Source: Leucocoprinus leucothites | Taxonomy: Eukaryota; Basidiomycota; Agaricomycetes; Agaricales; Agaricaceae | Length of the DNA stretch: 64,000 nucleotides | Direction of reading: 5' to 3' | Assembly (NCBI GenBank): GCA_013368445.1 | Contig: JAACJO010000012.1 | Location: forward strand, 682,001 to 746,000 | Part shown: positions 1 to 11,037 of the stretch, one piece after another | Position numbering within the stretch: position 1 is the stretch's first letter | Layout of the letters: every line of letters starts with the position of its first letter | Notes under the pieces: model-generated | Seen by the model: the letters and a program-made list of their open reading frames with translations, nothing else | What the model was told of the DNA's origin: nothing | Databases searched by the model: none | Position numbers and translations under genes: made by a program

Positions 1-1026
1 ATGTCGGGCAAGGTCTAAGAGAGGCTGGAATGGACAGGAATGAAGTGTTCGTCAGTGAGTTTGGCTTCTCTTGTTTGGCCTCAATACGTGCCACGAGCCG
101 TGAAAACAGCGACCAAGGTCATATCGAAATTTCATGGGTACGAGAGTACACTAAAGGGCATAGAGGAGTCACTCGCCCGATTTCAATTCGGTTAGCAAAC
201 TTTAGCCTTTTTGCCGCAGGGCGGCCACGCTCACCTGGGCCGCGATTCTAGATTATATCGACCTATTCCTAATTCACGATCCATTTTCCGGGACTGAGCG
301 TCGGTTGGCAACTTACAAAGCCCTGCAGGAGGCAAAACAGGCAGGCAAGATTCGCTCGGTTGGCGTCTCCAACTAGTCAGTATCCTCAAGCTGCCCCTAT
401 CCTTGGAAGGATGGGCTTGGAGCTGATAAGCTAATCTTTCCCAGTGGTATCAAACATCTCGAAGAAATCAAACATGCCGGATGTGATATGCCTGCTGTCA
501 ATCAGATCGAAGTGCGTCATCTATCTTGTTAGCTATTCCGTCTTTGGAAGTGTGAAGTTCACTGATCAATGTAGTTACATCCATTCTGTCAACAAAGACC
601 TATCGTGGCATATTGTAAAGAGAATGGTATAGTGGTGCAAGCGTATTCGCCTCTGATACGGGGAAAGGTTGATCACCCAGATTTTTTGAATTTGGCAAAT
701 AAGGTGAGGGCTTCGGTGTCGACCTTTTTTTTTTTGGATCGCTGATTCGCCGATCTGATCAACAGTATAGCAAGGACCCTGCTCAGATTCTGATTCGCTG
801 GTCAATCCAGAAAGGGTTAGTCATTCAGGCATACTGCTGCACAAATCGAATTTCTGATCATTTCTCTAGCTTTGTACCCCTGCCAAAAAGCGCAAATCCG
901 GAGAGAATCAATTCTAACTTGAACGTTTTCGACTTTGAGCTCAACAGTGAAGACATGGCGAAGCTGGAGTCCTTGGATCGAGGAAAAGATGGCGCTGTGA
1001 CCTGGAATCCAGTCGATGCTCCTTAG
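1..1026 (+). CDS. Aldo/keto reductase, 5' end outside the window
   Basis: This is the C-terminal two thirds or more of an NAD(P)H-dependent aldo/keto reductase, a cytosolic enzyme reducing carbonyl substrates. The window opens inside an exon reading [17 protein letters not shown]. Spliced exons then give VTTKVISKF (catalytic Lys of the AKR tetrad), [11 protein letters not shown] (catalytic His), [10 protein letters not shown], a segment around [16 protein letters not shown], and the cofactor-binding stretch [12 protein letters not shown] plus [13 protein letters not shown]. The stop TAG is at 1024-1026. At least five introns of about 50-70 bp start with gtgagt, gttagc, gtcagt, gtgcgt or gtgagg. 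The next gene downstream is a paralogue with introns at the same places and phases, so the pair is a tandem duplication. The substrate cannot be inferred. Confidence 0.85.
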
Positions 1027-1351
1027 GCTGTTTACATATAACATAACTCCACCTTCTTTGTGATGGGAATGTGGATGGAGACATCTTTAGCAACTCGGGG
1101 CAGCCATTTCGGCCGCACTTTAAGCTAACAGTACCCCCTCGTGTTCACCAAAGTTATGGAAGTGTTGTATTAATAACTGATTATCAAGCTTCACCCTGTA
1201 GGATTAGATCATGCCGACTCGGAGATTGACATTCAACTTGTCTCGGCGGGTAACGTAACAAGCACCTATAAGAACCTATGCTTCCATTGATTTGAATACT
1301 GTAACGGACGAGTACCTACCAGTGCTCCCATATTCACATCCAGCTGCAACT
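1027..1351. other. Spacer between the two reductase genes
   Basis: 325 bp holding the 3' end of the first reductase gene and the promoter of the second. I see no clear TATA box or coding potential. Confidence 0.4.
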
Positions 1352-2628
1352 ATGGCGAAAATGACCATCGGCTCGACCATCCGACTCTCTTCAGGTACGT
1401 GCACTCCAGTTGTCAAGTTGAGAGTTTTCGCCTCTAATGACTTCTTCCAGGACGTGAAATTCCACACCTGGGTTTCGGAGTGTACCAGATAACCAAGGAA
1501 GAGACTAAAGCATCCGTGCTGACGGCTTTGAGTGCCGGGTATAGGTAATCAGATTTGGTGTGGCAACAGGCACCGTACTGATCATCATGTCCTACAAGGC
1601 ACATCGATACAGCCCAGCTTTACCAGAACGAAATAGAAGTTGGCCAGGCGATCAGGGAATCTGGTATCCCGAGGAACCAGATTTTTGTCAGTGAGTAGGT
1701 TCATCATAATCGTGCTTCAAATGAATTTATGAGCGACGATACAGCAACAAAGATGATGAGCGATGGCAAAGATCTTGACAGTGCAAGAGAATCAATCGCT
1801 GATTCCCTGAGGCGTCTCGACATTGGTCAGTCGTTGAAAATCGTTCTAGAATAAATGTACATAAATTAACGGTTATTGCAGATTATATTGATCTATATCT
1901 CATACATGAACCGCGGGCTGGCAAAACTGTTCGCTTGGCCATCTGGCAAGCTCTTGTTGAAGCAAAAAAAGCAGGAAAAGTCAGAGATATCGGAGTTTCT
2001 AATTTGTGAGTCTGTGGTGACTTACGAGCTATGGGACTTCTCAAGAATTCGGTATTCTAGTAACATCAATCACCTCGAAGAGATTCAAGAAGCAGGGTTT
2101 GAACTCCCAGTGGTTGACCAAGTCGAGGTAGGGGCTCGCCATTCACATCATATCTATCCATATACTGACGATACAACTAATAGCTACATCCACTCGACCA
2201 ACAACGCCCTATCGTTGAGTGGTGTAACAAACATAATATTGTCGTAGAAGCGTATTGTCCCCTCATTCGTGCACGATTTGATATCCCCGTCCTTCAAGAA
2301 CTCGTCAGAAAGGTACGATCACGATCAAGTTTTCGCGACATACGCTCGTAACTGTTTCCCCCAGTACAACAGAGGTCCGGCTCAGATACTTATCAGATGG
2401 TCTCTCCAACGAGGGTATGTGATGTTATTATTTCTCCGCGAAGTTCAACGCCGTCTAAAACCGACACGCAGATTTATCCCATTACCGAGAAGCAGCAAGG
2501 CTGAAAGGATTCAGTCTAATGCCGATGTGTTCTCATTTGAATTGAGTCTTGCAGATGTCCGGAGCCTAGACGCTCTGGATAAAGGAGACGCAGGTGCAAT
2601 TAGTTGGAACCCTATTCACTATGATTGA
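1352..2628 (+). CDS. Aldo/keto reductase, tandem paralogue
   Basis: Complete aldo/keto reductase gene of about 280 residues. The start ATG at 1352 opens a 43-nt first exon ([15 protein letters not shown]), followed by [12 protein letters not shown], a classic AKR first strand. The catalytic tetrad is visible: Asp in [10 protein letters not shown], Tyr in LYQNE, Lys in VTTKMMSDG and His in DLYLIHEP. Later exons give [45 protein letters not shown] and [13 protein letters not shown], the usual cofactor-binding end. First splice junctions: exon 1 ends 1394, exon 2 is 1451-1544, exon 3 is 1599-1690. It is closely related to the copy just upstream. The family role is NAD(P)H-dependent reduction of aldehydes and ketones; the substrate is unknown. 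Confidence 0.87.
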
Positions 2629-2704
2629 AATCATAGGGTATCATCTACTGTATATAGGTCGTAGATGACAACTAGTATTACATCGCTAAGGTACAAGAAG
2701 AATA

Positions 2705-4300
2705 TCATACGTCGAGCTGAAATTCAGGTATACTAGAAAGTCCTGCTACGTGCCTATTGGATCGTGAGGATTTTGAAAGAAATGTCGTGCTTAGTTCGTA
2801 AGATTCTGGTCTGGAGTAACCATGATGAGATGTGAACTGAATGTCAGTTCCGGTCCGTTGAGTATGATGGCTGGGAAGCTCCGTTGTCCTGCTATTTTGT
2901 TGTCCTGATCCAAAGTGATAAAGACTGAGGATGATTCTATATCCCTGTGAGAGATTGATTAGTACCGTACTTATGGTTTCATGAGCCAGCTTACCGCAAA
3001 TGAGAATGCCGCAAGCAGCCAACTAACAGTCCAATATATCGTGAGCAGTGCCGTGCGATGCGAAGATGAATCAAACTCACCCGAAGAGAACACCAGAATA
3101 TGAGTGATGTGGTAACGTTACAAGTATAGTATATCCAACGTAGATGACTTTGCAGCCTATAAGAACAGGAAAAGGTAGTAGGGGGACAACTCAAACTCAC
3201 AGAACAGAAGAAAGAAAGCCCATGTTCCATCACGCATCATTATTGACACAAGGGGTACAGTTCCCCAGCCCCCCTTGACAGTAGAGTAGAAACGATAAGC
3301 GGTCAGGGAAAAAAGAAGCAGTTGGAAGACCAGTGAGGCGAGCCTATCTTAGTCAGTACCATGGGGATACACACCTAACAACGAACGTACCAAAGCCCGA
3401 AGCTTTTAGGGGTATATACAACGAGGCAGACATCATTATACTCGATTTCAGGTGTCGCTAACACAATCCCGATAATCATGCTTATAATTTCTCCGATGAA
3501 AGCAACTTTTATAATGTTGTGAATGATAGTCGAATTTCTGAACAGCGCAAACACTACCATTTTATGCGGTCAGGTTAACTTATGGATACGCGTTGCAGGG
3601 AACGAACCTCTGAGGATCAGAATCGTGTCAACTGCAATGATGACGAGAGTGACTGCCACGGCCTGATAAACCTGCCAAATGAAACAGTCATGGGGAGAAA
3701 AGTTGAATCGCGGTGTAAGTTCAGTCCCGACACAGAGAATCGAGCTGTAACAAGGTTCAAGCTCTCGAAGAGAGTCGTGCTTTATCTTGGACTCACGCTT
3801 CTACCAAAACGGGAACATATCGTACAAAATAATAAACGCATTTGATGTAACTCCAAGGGCGCCTATCGTATGTTTTCAAAAGAGATCTCAATGGGGAGTA
3901 CAAAGAGAAACTTACGGCCATATGTACCTGACCTATAAAAATCGCCTCAAACTGAATAAGCGAGTCTAAAGAACGACTAAAAGTGCTGACCTCATCATCG
4001 ACGGTAATCATCAAATCCCAAACCAAGAACGCCAATGCCGCAACTAGGGGAGAGAAAAGTGGATGTGAGGGAGACGTCAAAGGAACAGGTATACGAGGAC
4101 TAACGCGAGCTGCGATTGACGACCTGAGCACCAGCAGCTTCCGATGGGGTGTGAAATGGACCATAAATCGTTGGCATAGGATTCGGAGTCGTCGACCCAT
4201 CGCGAGTAGTTGGGGTAAAGAGCTGACTCGCGAGAGTCGATGTCATGTAGGTCTGGCCCCAGCCCGGGTCACGGCCATAAACAACGATTCGCCGAATCAA
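2705..4300 (-). CDS. DUF6533 multi-pass membrane protein
   Basis: Agaricomycete membrane protein with an N-terminal DUF6533 signature and a predicted seven-helix topology; the family's function is unknown. Exon 1 runs 4300-4105 and ends AGAQVVNRSS. Exon 2 (4043-3991) gives VAALAFLVWDLMITVDDE, the hydrophobic helix plus acidic motif typical of DUF6533. Later exons supply helices around QAVAVTLVIIAVDTILILR, the segment near 3450-3560 (IIHNIIKVAFIGEIISMIIG), a region reading GGWGTVPLVSIMMRDGT, and the last helix LTIYWTVSWLLAACGILICG. A Ser/Thr/His-rich cytosolic tail follows and stops at 2705. The ATG at 4300 is the first in frame with the DUF6533 helix. At least seven exons; internal borders are approximate. 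This family is usually multi-copy, with many genes poorly expressed. Confidence 0.72.
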
Positions 4301-5300
4301 TTCCTATGTTCTAGAACGAGTCAATGGTGACTGTTCAGCGCCTCCAGCCAGCCCAAGCCCAAGTGCGTTATTCGCAGCCGGTAAAGTCGACGAAACTCGA
4401 ATTGTAAGGCACGAACAAGAGAGACTACTCGGCTGCCTGCCTATGACGGACGCGCAGATGTGGATCAAAAACACGGGGGACACGAGCGGTTGAGAGGGGA
4501 AGACTTGTACAAGAAGGAGCTGTAGGAAGCGCTTTTGCTCCACCGATAGGAGGCCGTGGTTAATTAAGTTAGAGCGGAGGCCAAGCGAAGCTATGAATAA
4601 GTATAGAAGGCAATGGTACTGCTTCGGACGTGTGCAAACATCCATGGGAACCCTAGCCAAGCATTGAATTAATCAGTCGCTGATTCTAGTCACTTCGTCT
4701 CTCGACGCCTGGGCATCTCAGCAGCGATTGTGAGTGCTCTATTGTGTGTCCTTGTGTTTCCGTGTATGGCGTTGATAAAAGCCAGACACTGTAGACTGGT
4801 AGACGGAGATGTGGGTCTGCGAGCGGAGTTCAGAGTTTGATGCGGTTGATGTGGATGCTACTAATTTAAAAAGAGAGCATAAGACTTGGATGGATCTTGT
4901 CTTTACCCGCATGGCCATCAAGAGGTGAATCGAAACACGATTCTGCCATGGAGGCTCAGCGCTAATTATGTACGCTTGATGAATCAGTCCACAGGCAGAT
5001 CGGCAAAGTATCCAAGAGGATCGAAATAGACTTCATGTCGTTAACCCTCTAAATGGAGAACAAGAGAGCTTAAATTGCGCGGAAACCATAACGAAGGAGA
5101 TTATACATGTCTGCGCTACCAAAATACAGGGGTTCTTGTTAAAGTCGTAAAATGTAGTCGCACGACCAGATGGTAATATAAGATGCAGTCAATTGCAGAG
5201 CAGAGTCATTGTGTGATGGAGAGTGTTCGGATGGAGGGGTGAAACGTGTGAGGCAAGATCGATACGAAATGCGAATAATGGAATAAAGCTATCTACCAAG
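4301..5300. other. 1-kb intergenic region, head of DUF6533 gene and tail of anillin-like gene
   Basis: The stretch contains the promoter of the DUF6533 gene (minus strand) on its left side and the 3' untranslated region of the anillin-like gene on its right. Short open frames on either strand show no splice-supported extension and no recognisable domain. I find no tRNA B box (GGTTCGANNCC) and no terminal inverted repeats. Confidence 0.4.
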
Positions 5301-8300
5301 TCAGAGCTGTCCTGTTCCAGTGGTACCCTGCGCTGCAGGTTCAGGAATCTGGTCGTTTGAGTTTTCTGTCCGTTTAGAAGTTTCTTCTTGCCGTTGCCAG
5401 AGCAACTCTGCCCACAACGGATGAGGAGGAATGTGGCCAACGAGGGCACGGAAGACTTCAAGCCTGTGATAATTTCAGGTGAATAAATCAATCTAGATTG
5501 TCGACTCGAGGTCCAACATACCATCTATATTTCTCCTCGTCAGTATCTGCAAAGAAGATAATTTCTTGCTCCTGGGGGAAGACCAGTCTAAAAGAGCGCT
5601 CAACACCGAACAAAGCGTCTTCATCATAACCTCTGGATCGCGCAAGAGGGCTGAGTGGATTTCGCAAGTCTTGGTCATCCTGGACTGCAATTGCCTTCTT
5701 TAAGTCTATCGTGGCCGTGGCCTTCTTGGTGATGTCGTTGAAGGCAACCAGATTGGCCCCAATCACACGGAAGAGGCGCCGGCGCCAGGTCTAGAGAAAA
5801 TTAGTTTGGATGAAGCAAAGGCTACAAGGAGCACCCACGTTACAATCACCGCCATTCTGCGTCAGAATACCTTCAAAGTAAGTTACCTTGTGCCAGTTGA
5901 TGTGGCGTAGCCCGCGATGACATTCTTCCAAGCTTTGAGGTAACTGATCGGGTGGGATGCCAGGCAATGGCGGTAGCCGGAATATCTGCAAGATAATCTC
6001 CCCAACCTGTAAAGTAGAGAACTTGCCACCTAGTTCGGCACGCTGCCCGATAAGCGGGTAGTTTGTTTCAAATAGGCGTGTATCGCATCTTGTGGCAATA
6101 TCCTTGAACTGAATGAAAGCTCGTGCTAGTGTACCATCAGGCTTGAGGTAACGCGCGAGGTTCTCGGGGAGTCGGTGAACTGGTGGTGGAGGAGGGGGCG
6201 GTCGAACTGCCTTTTCTTTCGACTTCCTCGGTGACGACGAAAAGAAAGCACGCATTCCCCTCGAGGAAGACTGTTGAACAACAGGTGGCGGAGGTGGAGG
6301 TGGAACGGGTGTGGGTGCAAGTGCTTTGAATTGTGCAGTGATATGGGGATCTCGACGAATCTTCAGTGTCAGCGTGAACTCGAGTTTACTGTGTTCAATA
6401 CTGCAACACGTCAATGGATATGCACCAGAAATAAGAAGCTTCTCTTACAGTTCAAATTCCTGGTCAATGCGACAATCAGGTCCAAGCTCACATTCAGGTG
6501 TCGTTACAAAATGGATCCCATTGTTTAGTGTGCAGGTAAGCGTGGAGGTCTCTTGGGGTAGGGGAAGATGGACCCCTTTGATACCCAAGACTATTCGAGT
6601 GTTTAAGTGACTTGGCAAATGTTACCAGGGGCTTGTGCTTACCTTTAACAAAGACTTTACCATACGCCTTGGCAGGGTTAGCTTGCAAACGATACTCTTT
6701 GATTTGTCTAGAATATTCATTCTGTAAGGAAAATAATCAGCCCCTGTGTCAAACCTGCCTAGATGGTGAGAGTACACACCATATCAGAGGGACGACGGAC
6801 TGTCCTCCAAGCCCTGCCGGTCTCTAGATCACCAGCACTTGGCATATGAGACACTTTATTGTCCGATGCTGAAGCATAAATGGTGCCTTCGTGCTCCCGA
6901 ACCTGATATTTCTGTTGATCATACTATGAGTTCTAGAATGGGAAATATTGCAGTCGAATGTACTGACACTCTTCTTCTCAGAATTCTCCCCATTCAACTT
7001 CCTCAGTTCACGCTCGATGCTCTGAGAAAGTAGATCCTCTTCAGCAAGCTTCTCCATGTCCCTATCGACGCTTAGCAACTGCCTCTTAGCCAGATCTTGT
7101 GCATCTCCTGCACTCATGCTACGTCTTCTACTCGGTCGACCAACCCCTAGCTGGGCTTGCAATCGTTGGCCTCTGTTCCGCATTGGAGCAAAGCCGCCTT
7201 CTTCAGCTCTACGAGCTTCCCTCCTCTTCTCCAGTATGAGCTGCTCACGAGCCTTGATGTTGTTGTCCTTGGGAGGAGGGGGAGGAGGGATCGATTCGGT
7301 TGAAGGACGATAAACAATTCTATTCGATGGATCGCTCATGTGCAGTAGGTCGGAGTCCGTCGCGGCCCGCTGAACCTGAGACGGTCGAAGGATCTCTAGA
7401 GATTGGTCAAACGAATTATCCAATTCCTCCGTCATGATTGAGTCGTCGTCGCGAGCACCTGCCCCGCGACGTCATCCATCAGCCTGTCGAGCGCGCTTTT
7501 TGCATCCATGCTGACGTCTACATCTCCTACTTTCACACTTGCCCCGCTATGCACGCTCCCCCTATCTGTCTCATGGCCCCGGCTCAGGGTGTCGGGGGGA
7601 TCCCTGGAACTGGTTGTCGAATTGCTGCGAGTTAAGCCCATGCCACCAAGGCTGAACTTGCTGCCAAAGTTGAGTTGAATACTAGGGGATTCATGTAGTA
7701 GTCCAAACTCCTTGTCGGATAAGCTATCTGGGGTGGGAAGACCACCGGCAACATTGAATTTCTCCGCGCATTGGACTGTCGCAGTCTCAGTGCTTATGGC
7801 GGTTGAAATGGACATACAATCACGGTCCCTGTCATGATCAAGGGATTCGACCTCGGCGGCATCGTGGCGAGAGATAGTAGCTTCTGGAGGTTGGGGTTCT
7901 TCAACTTTCATCGTAAACGCCTCGGAGGTGGGGAACGACTCAATTCTTTCCATGACTGAGTCAAGCTGGGTAACAGGTTCTGGGCTAGGACTGAGTGTGC
8001 TTCTCCTCTCAGTGAGGCGACGCCTAATGTTGTCCTTGCTGATACGATGGTGTATATTCGGCCGAGGAGAGATCGCGCGGGAGCTACTGCTGCTTTGGCT
8101 CAGGTTCAGAGGTGACGTGATAGGAATGGGCGGGGACGTAACGTGAGGGGGAGGTTCTGAGCGAGGTGATGGTACCGACGATGTTCCTGAGCTATTATCG
8201 TTAATCCCCGCAAGAATCTCCTCATCTTCGTGGCCTTCCTGAGATGCTCTGGAGGCATTAGATGAGGCAGAATATTCGGGATTAGGTTCATCTTTGAGGA

Positions 8301-10171
8301 GGGACGAGGTATCTAAAACAGACGAAGGAGGTCCCTGACCAGCAGAGTAAATATATGGCTATCAAAAGAATCGGTAGGGCGTACCTCATCACCCGAGTGA
8401 TATATCTCACTACGGTTCAGTCCGTTTAAACTGACTTCGGAATGGCCAATAGAAAGGTTGGCTGGGTCTAATGAATCACTACTTGCTCTGTGGCGATCTT
8501 CGAAACTTCGCTCACGAAGGCTGAAGGACTCTGCTCCAACAGACGGCGACCCACGCTCAATATATTGTGACCCTTTCAAACTAGTCAATTCAGTTGCTAG
8601 CCGATAGAGAATCACTTACCTCGTGGCCACATGTATTTTGGGATTAAGCCATCTCCGCGAGTTGGTTCAGCGCTTGTACTTTGCACGGGTGAGGAGTTGA
8701 CAAAATGGCTTTCTGCTTCATTAGCTGCTTCTAGTTCCTGTGTCTCTTCATGTTCGTTGTACGGCGGTCGACTGATGGGTGGCGTGCTTTGTGCGAGCAT
8801 GGGAGAGACACGAGATGGTGTAGTCGAAAAATCAAGTGGCAACCCCAGATTGGGTGACGGGGAACCGAAACGATGCATAGTATTTGGTTTCTCTATCTGT
8901 GGAGACTGGCGAACAGATGTGGAAGAATGAGGAGATGCACGGGGAGAAAAACACCGAGGGAGCGGGCTGTCCTGAGCGGATTCGTGTTGCAAGTCATACG
9001 ACAGATGTTCAGTGTTGTGAGTTCGCTCAAAGGGCACCCCATCTTCAGTCTCGAGATCAGTCGGTATATCGGACACATGTGATGTAGAAAATTCGAGGGC
9101 CTCAACGCCAGCGAGTTCTGCATTAGAGGAAAAGAATATTTCCTCCACCAATCCTGTGATGCTTGCCTCGGGATCTAGAAGAGTCCTGGTTGGAGTACTT
9201 CTGCTGTTATCTGACAAGTGAGCACTGTCGTAGGATTCGTCTTGCATTGAAACATCAGGAGCGAGCTGAGCTGGAAGCTCGGATCGAGGAGGCTCATCGT
9301 CCATCTGTTCACCGCGGAAAAATGGGTCCTCTTCTTCGGCATCTTGGTCAGGTTCACCGTAGGGCTCCCCATCATCAGAGCCTTCCCAAAACTCTTCGTC
9401 GGATGTTTCGCAATCAAATTCAACAACGTCACAACGCTCGTCAAACGTCACGGTTTTTCTTCGTTCTCTCCTGCCTCCACCACTGAGACGGGGTCCATGA
9501 AGACGCCTTGACACAAGGGAAGACCTTCCCGGCGAAGGACCTGTTGTAGGCGCTGGAGGCTCACTGCTGAACCGAGTATGTCGAGACGTAATAGGGGTTA
9601 AGTTAGGCATGGGTGCAATCTTTGGGACAAGGGGAGGTGAAGATGGGATCTCCATGCTGTTGAGTCGTTCTAACTTCTTGAAAGGGCTTTTCGTGACGGG
9701 TTCCTTTTCGAGAAGACCTTGGAAAGTTCTACTTTGCTTGCGATCACGTTTAAGAGAAAAAGGGCGATCGTTCTCGGTTTCTGCATCCTCATGCATTGAT
9801 GAGGGACGTGGCCGCTTTTCACCCGAAACTCGCCTGGTGGGAAAAGCGACAGAAGCTGGACGAGATGGTGTTGTAGGTGCGGGTAGTTGAGTCTTGAAAG
9901 GTGATTTGGAAACCAAGTTATTCTCTCGAACATGGTTGAAGCTGGATGAAGAGCGTCGGGCTACATTGACACCTCGCTGAATGGCCTGTGAATCTCGCTT
10001 TGCGATTCGCAGGGGAGAAGTGATAGATCCGGAACTTGAAGAGGATGGGATAGAGTTAATCCCTGAGGATGCCCATCCCATGCCCGACTCGCGGAGGATA
10101 GAGGACTTGATAGGATCAGGGGAATTCGAAAGCAAACGGTCCCGTAGAGGTGTAGGTTTATGGGTTGCCAT
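5301..10171 (-). CDS. bud4: Anillin/Bud4-like protein with C-terminal PH domain
   Basis: Very large septum-organising scaffold of well over 1200 residues. Anillin/Bud4/Mid1 proteins bind septins and membrane at the division site. The ATG at 10171 opens a 1560-nt first exon (MATHKPTPLRDRLL...) that is Ser/Pro-rich and disordered. Middle exons (8615-7432 and 7435-6824) carry many SP/TP sites and the conserved stretch NIKAREQLILEKRREARR followed by RRRSMSAGDAQDLAKR. A C2-like anillin-homology part follows (KAYGKVFVK, GIKGVHLPLP, LEFTLTLKIRRDPHI), with two proline runs, one near 6280-6310 and one near 6180-6210. The PH domain comes next (HKVTYFEGILTQ, WRRRLFRVIGANLVAFND, RSFRLVFPQEQEIIFFAD, EEKYRWLEVFRALVGH). 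After the final splice the frame stops at 5301-5303. The family relation is clear; Bud4 versus Mid1 naming is a choice. Its promoter holds an MCB box and a CACGTG site. Confidence 0.85.
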
Positions 10172-10359
10172 GTGGTGAACTGTGCCACTAATTGGCGTAA
10201 GTTCACGTAGAAGAGTACAGATTCGTCGCTTGAGTCGTCAAGAAGCCGTGGTATTGAGAAAGTATCTCTTGCAGGTCCACGAGGGTAGACGCTAGGGGGA
10301 GGAGAAAGTCAACAAACACTGATCGTGGGAAGTTCGACTCGTATGTCCCGGCCAATTGG

Positions 10360-10375
10360 ACGCGTTAGTCACGTG
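10360..10375. promoter_or_regulatory. Composite ACGCGT-N4-CACGTG element upstream of the anillin-like gene
   Basis: ACGCGT (10360-10365) is the MluI cell-cycle box bound by MBF-type factors (Mbp1/Swi6). CACGTG (10370-10375) is the palindromic bHLH site. They are separated by TAGT and lie 189-204 bp upstream of the minus-strand start at 10171. The same pair at the same spacing recurs upstream of DNA polymerase kappa at 51611-51626. The motifs are seen directly; binding is inferred. Confidence 0.45.
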
Positions 10376-10557
10376 ACGGCGAATACTCTTCTGATCTTCT
10401 AGTGGAGAAAATCCCTCGAGAAACCAAGGCGGAAGCTCAGGTGTCCCGTCTCAAAGTAGACGTCGCCGAGATATTCAGACTAGAATATGTTGATAGTTTA
10501 GCATAGACACTGCAGACCTCAGGTTGTAAGAGCGCGGACGTTAAACTTCATCGATAT

Positions 10558-10577
10558 ATCGAGCCTTTCAGCTCGAT
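10558..10577. repeat. Short inverted repeat
   Basis: Perfect 7-bp arms ATCGAGC and GCTCGAT flank a 6-bp loop (CTTTCA) within the promoter region. It could be a dimeric protein site or chance. Confidence 0.3.
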
Positions 10578-11037
10578 GTTGAATTATACTCGGAGCGAAG
10601 GTAACAAAATAGGGCAGGCAATGGCAAAAACACAGGGAAGGAGATTACAGTGCACTGATGATTGACGCCGCGATTCTCAAAGAATGATCACATCGGTTTT
10701 GTGTGCGCTTATCTTGGAGTTTTCCATCGCAATCAACAGGGCAGCTTGTATCCGGGGAAAATGTCCGGGGAGATTAGTGACGAAGCTGTGATGTTGCACA
10801 CGGAGAGCATGTTTGACTTGTCGGTGGCGATGATGCTGGAAGCTTTGAAGCTTGAGACTTTGAAGGTTCGAAGAAAAAAAAGGACCATGATTCCAGGGCA
10901 AGTCGGCGATTGCCATATACGAAAAATCAAGTGCAAAATAGCCGGCAACCTCCGGGCCGACATTATTAAGACCGCACTTGGCTCACCCACCTCCGCATCT
11001 ACACCACTATTTCCTTCAGCAGCAGATTCTTTGCAAA

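Larger units (their letters stand above)
10172..11037. promoter_or_regulatory. Divergent promoter region of the anillin-like gene and PEX5
   Basis: 866 bp between two diverging start codons. It has a CCAAT box at 10352-10356, an MCB box at 10360-10365, a CACGTG site at 10370-10375 and a small inverted repeat at 10558-10577. An open frame on the plus strand (10662-11108) starts with TTG and overlaps the real PEX5 start in another frame, so I treat it as spurious. Confidence 0.5.

Noticed and set aside
721..736. Run of T as a possible retroposon tail or terminator
   Set aside because: It lies inside an intron of the first aldo/keto reductase as a polypyrimidine tract before the splice acceptor.
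4304..4660. Minus-strand open frame of 118 codons in the 4.3-5.3 kb gap
   Set aside because: No splice-supported extension and low-complexity composition; more likely leader or intergenic sequence.
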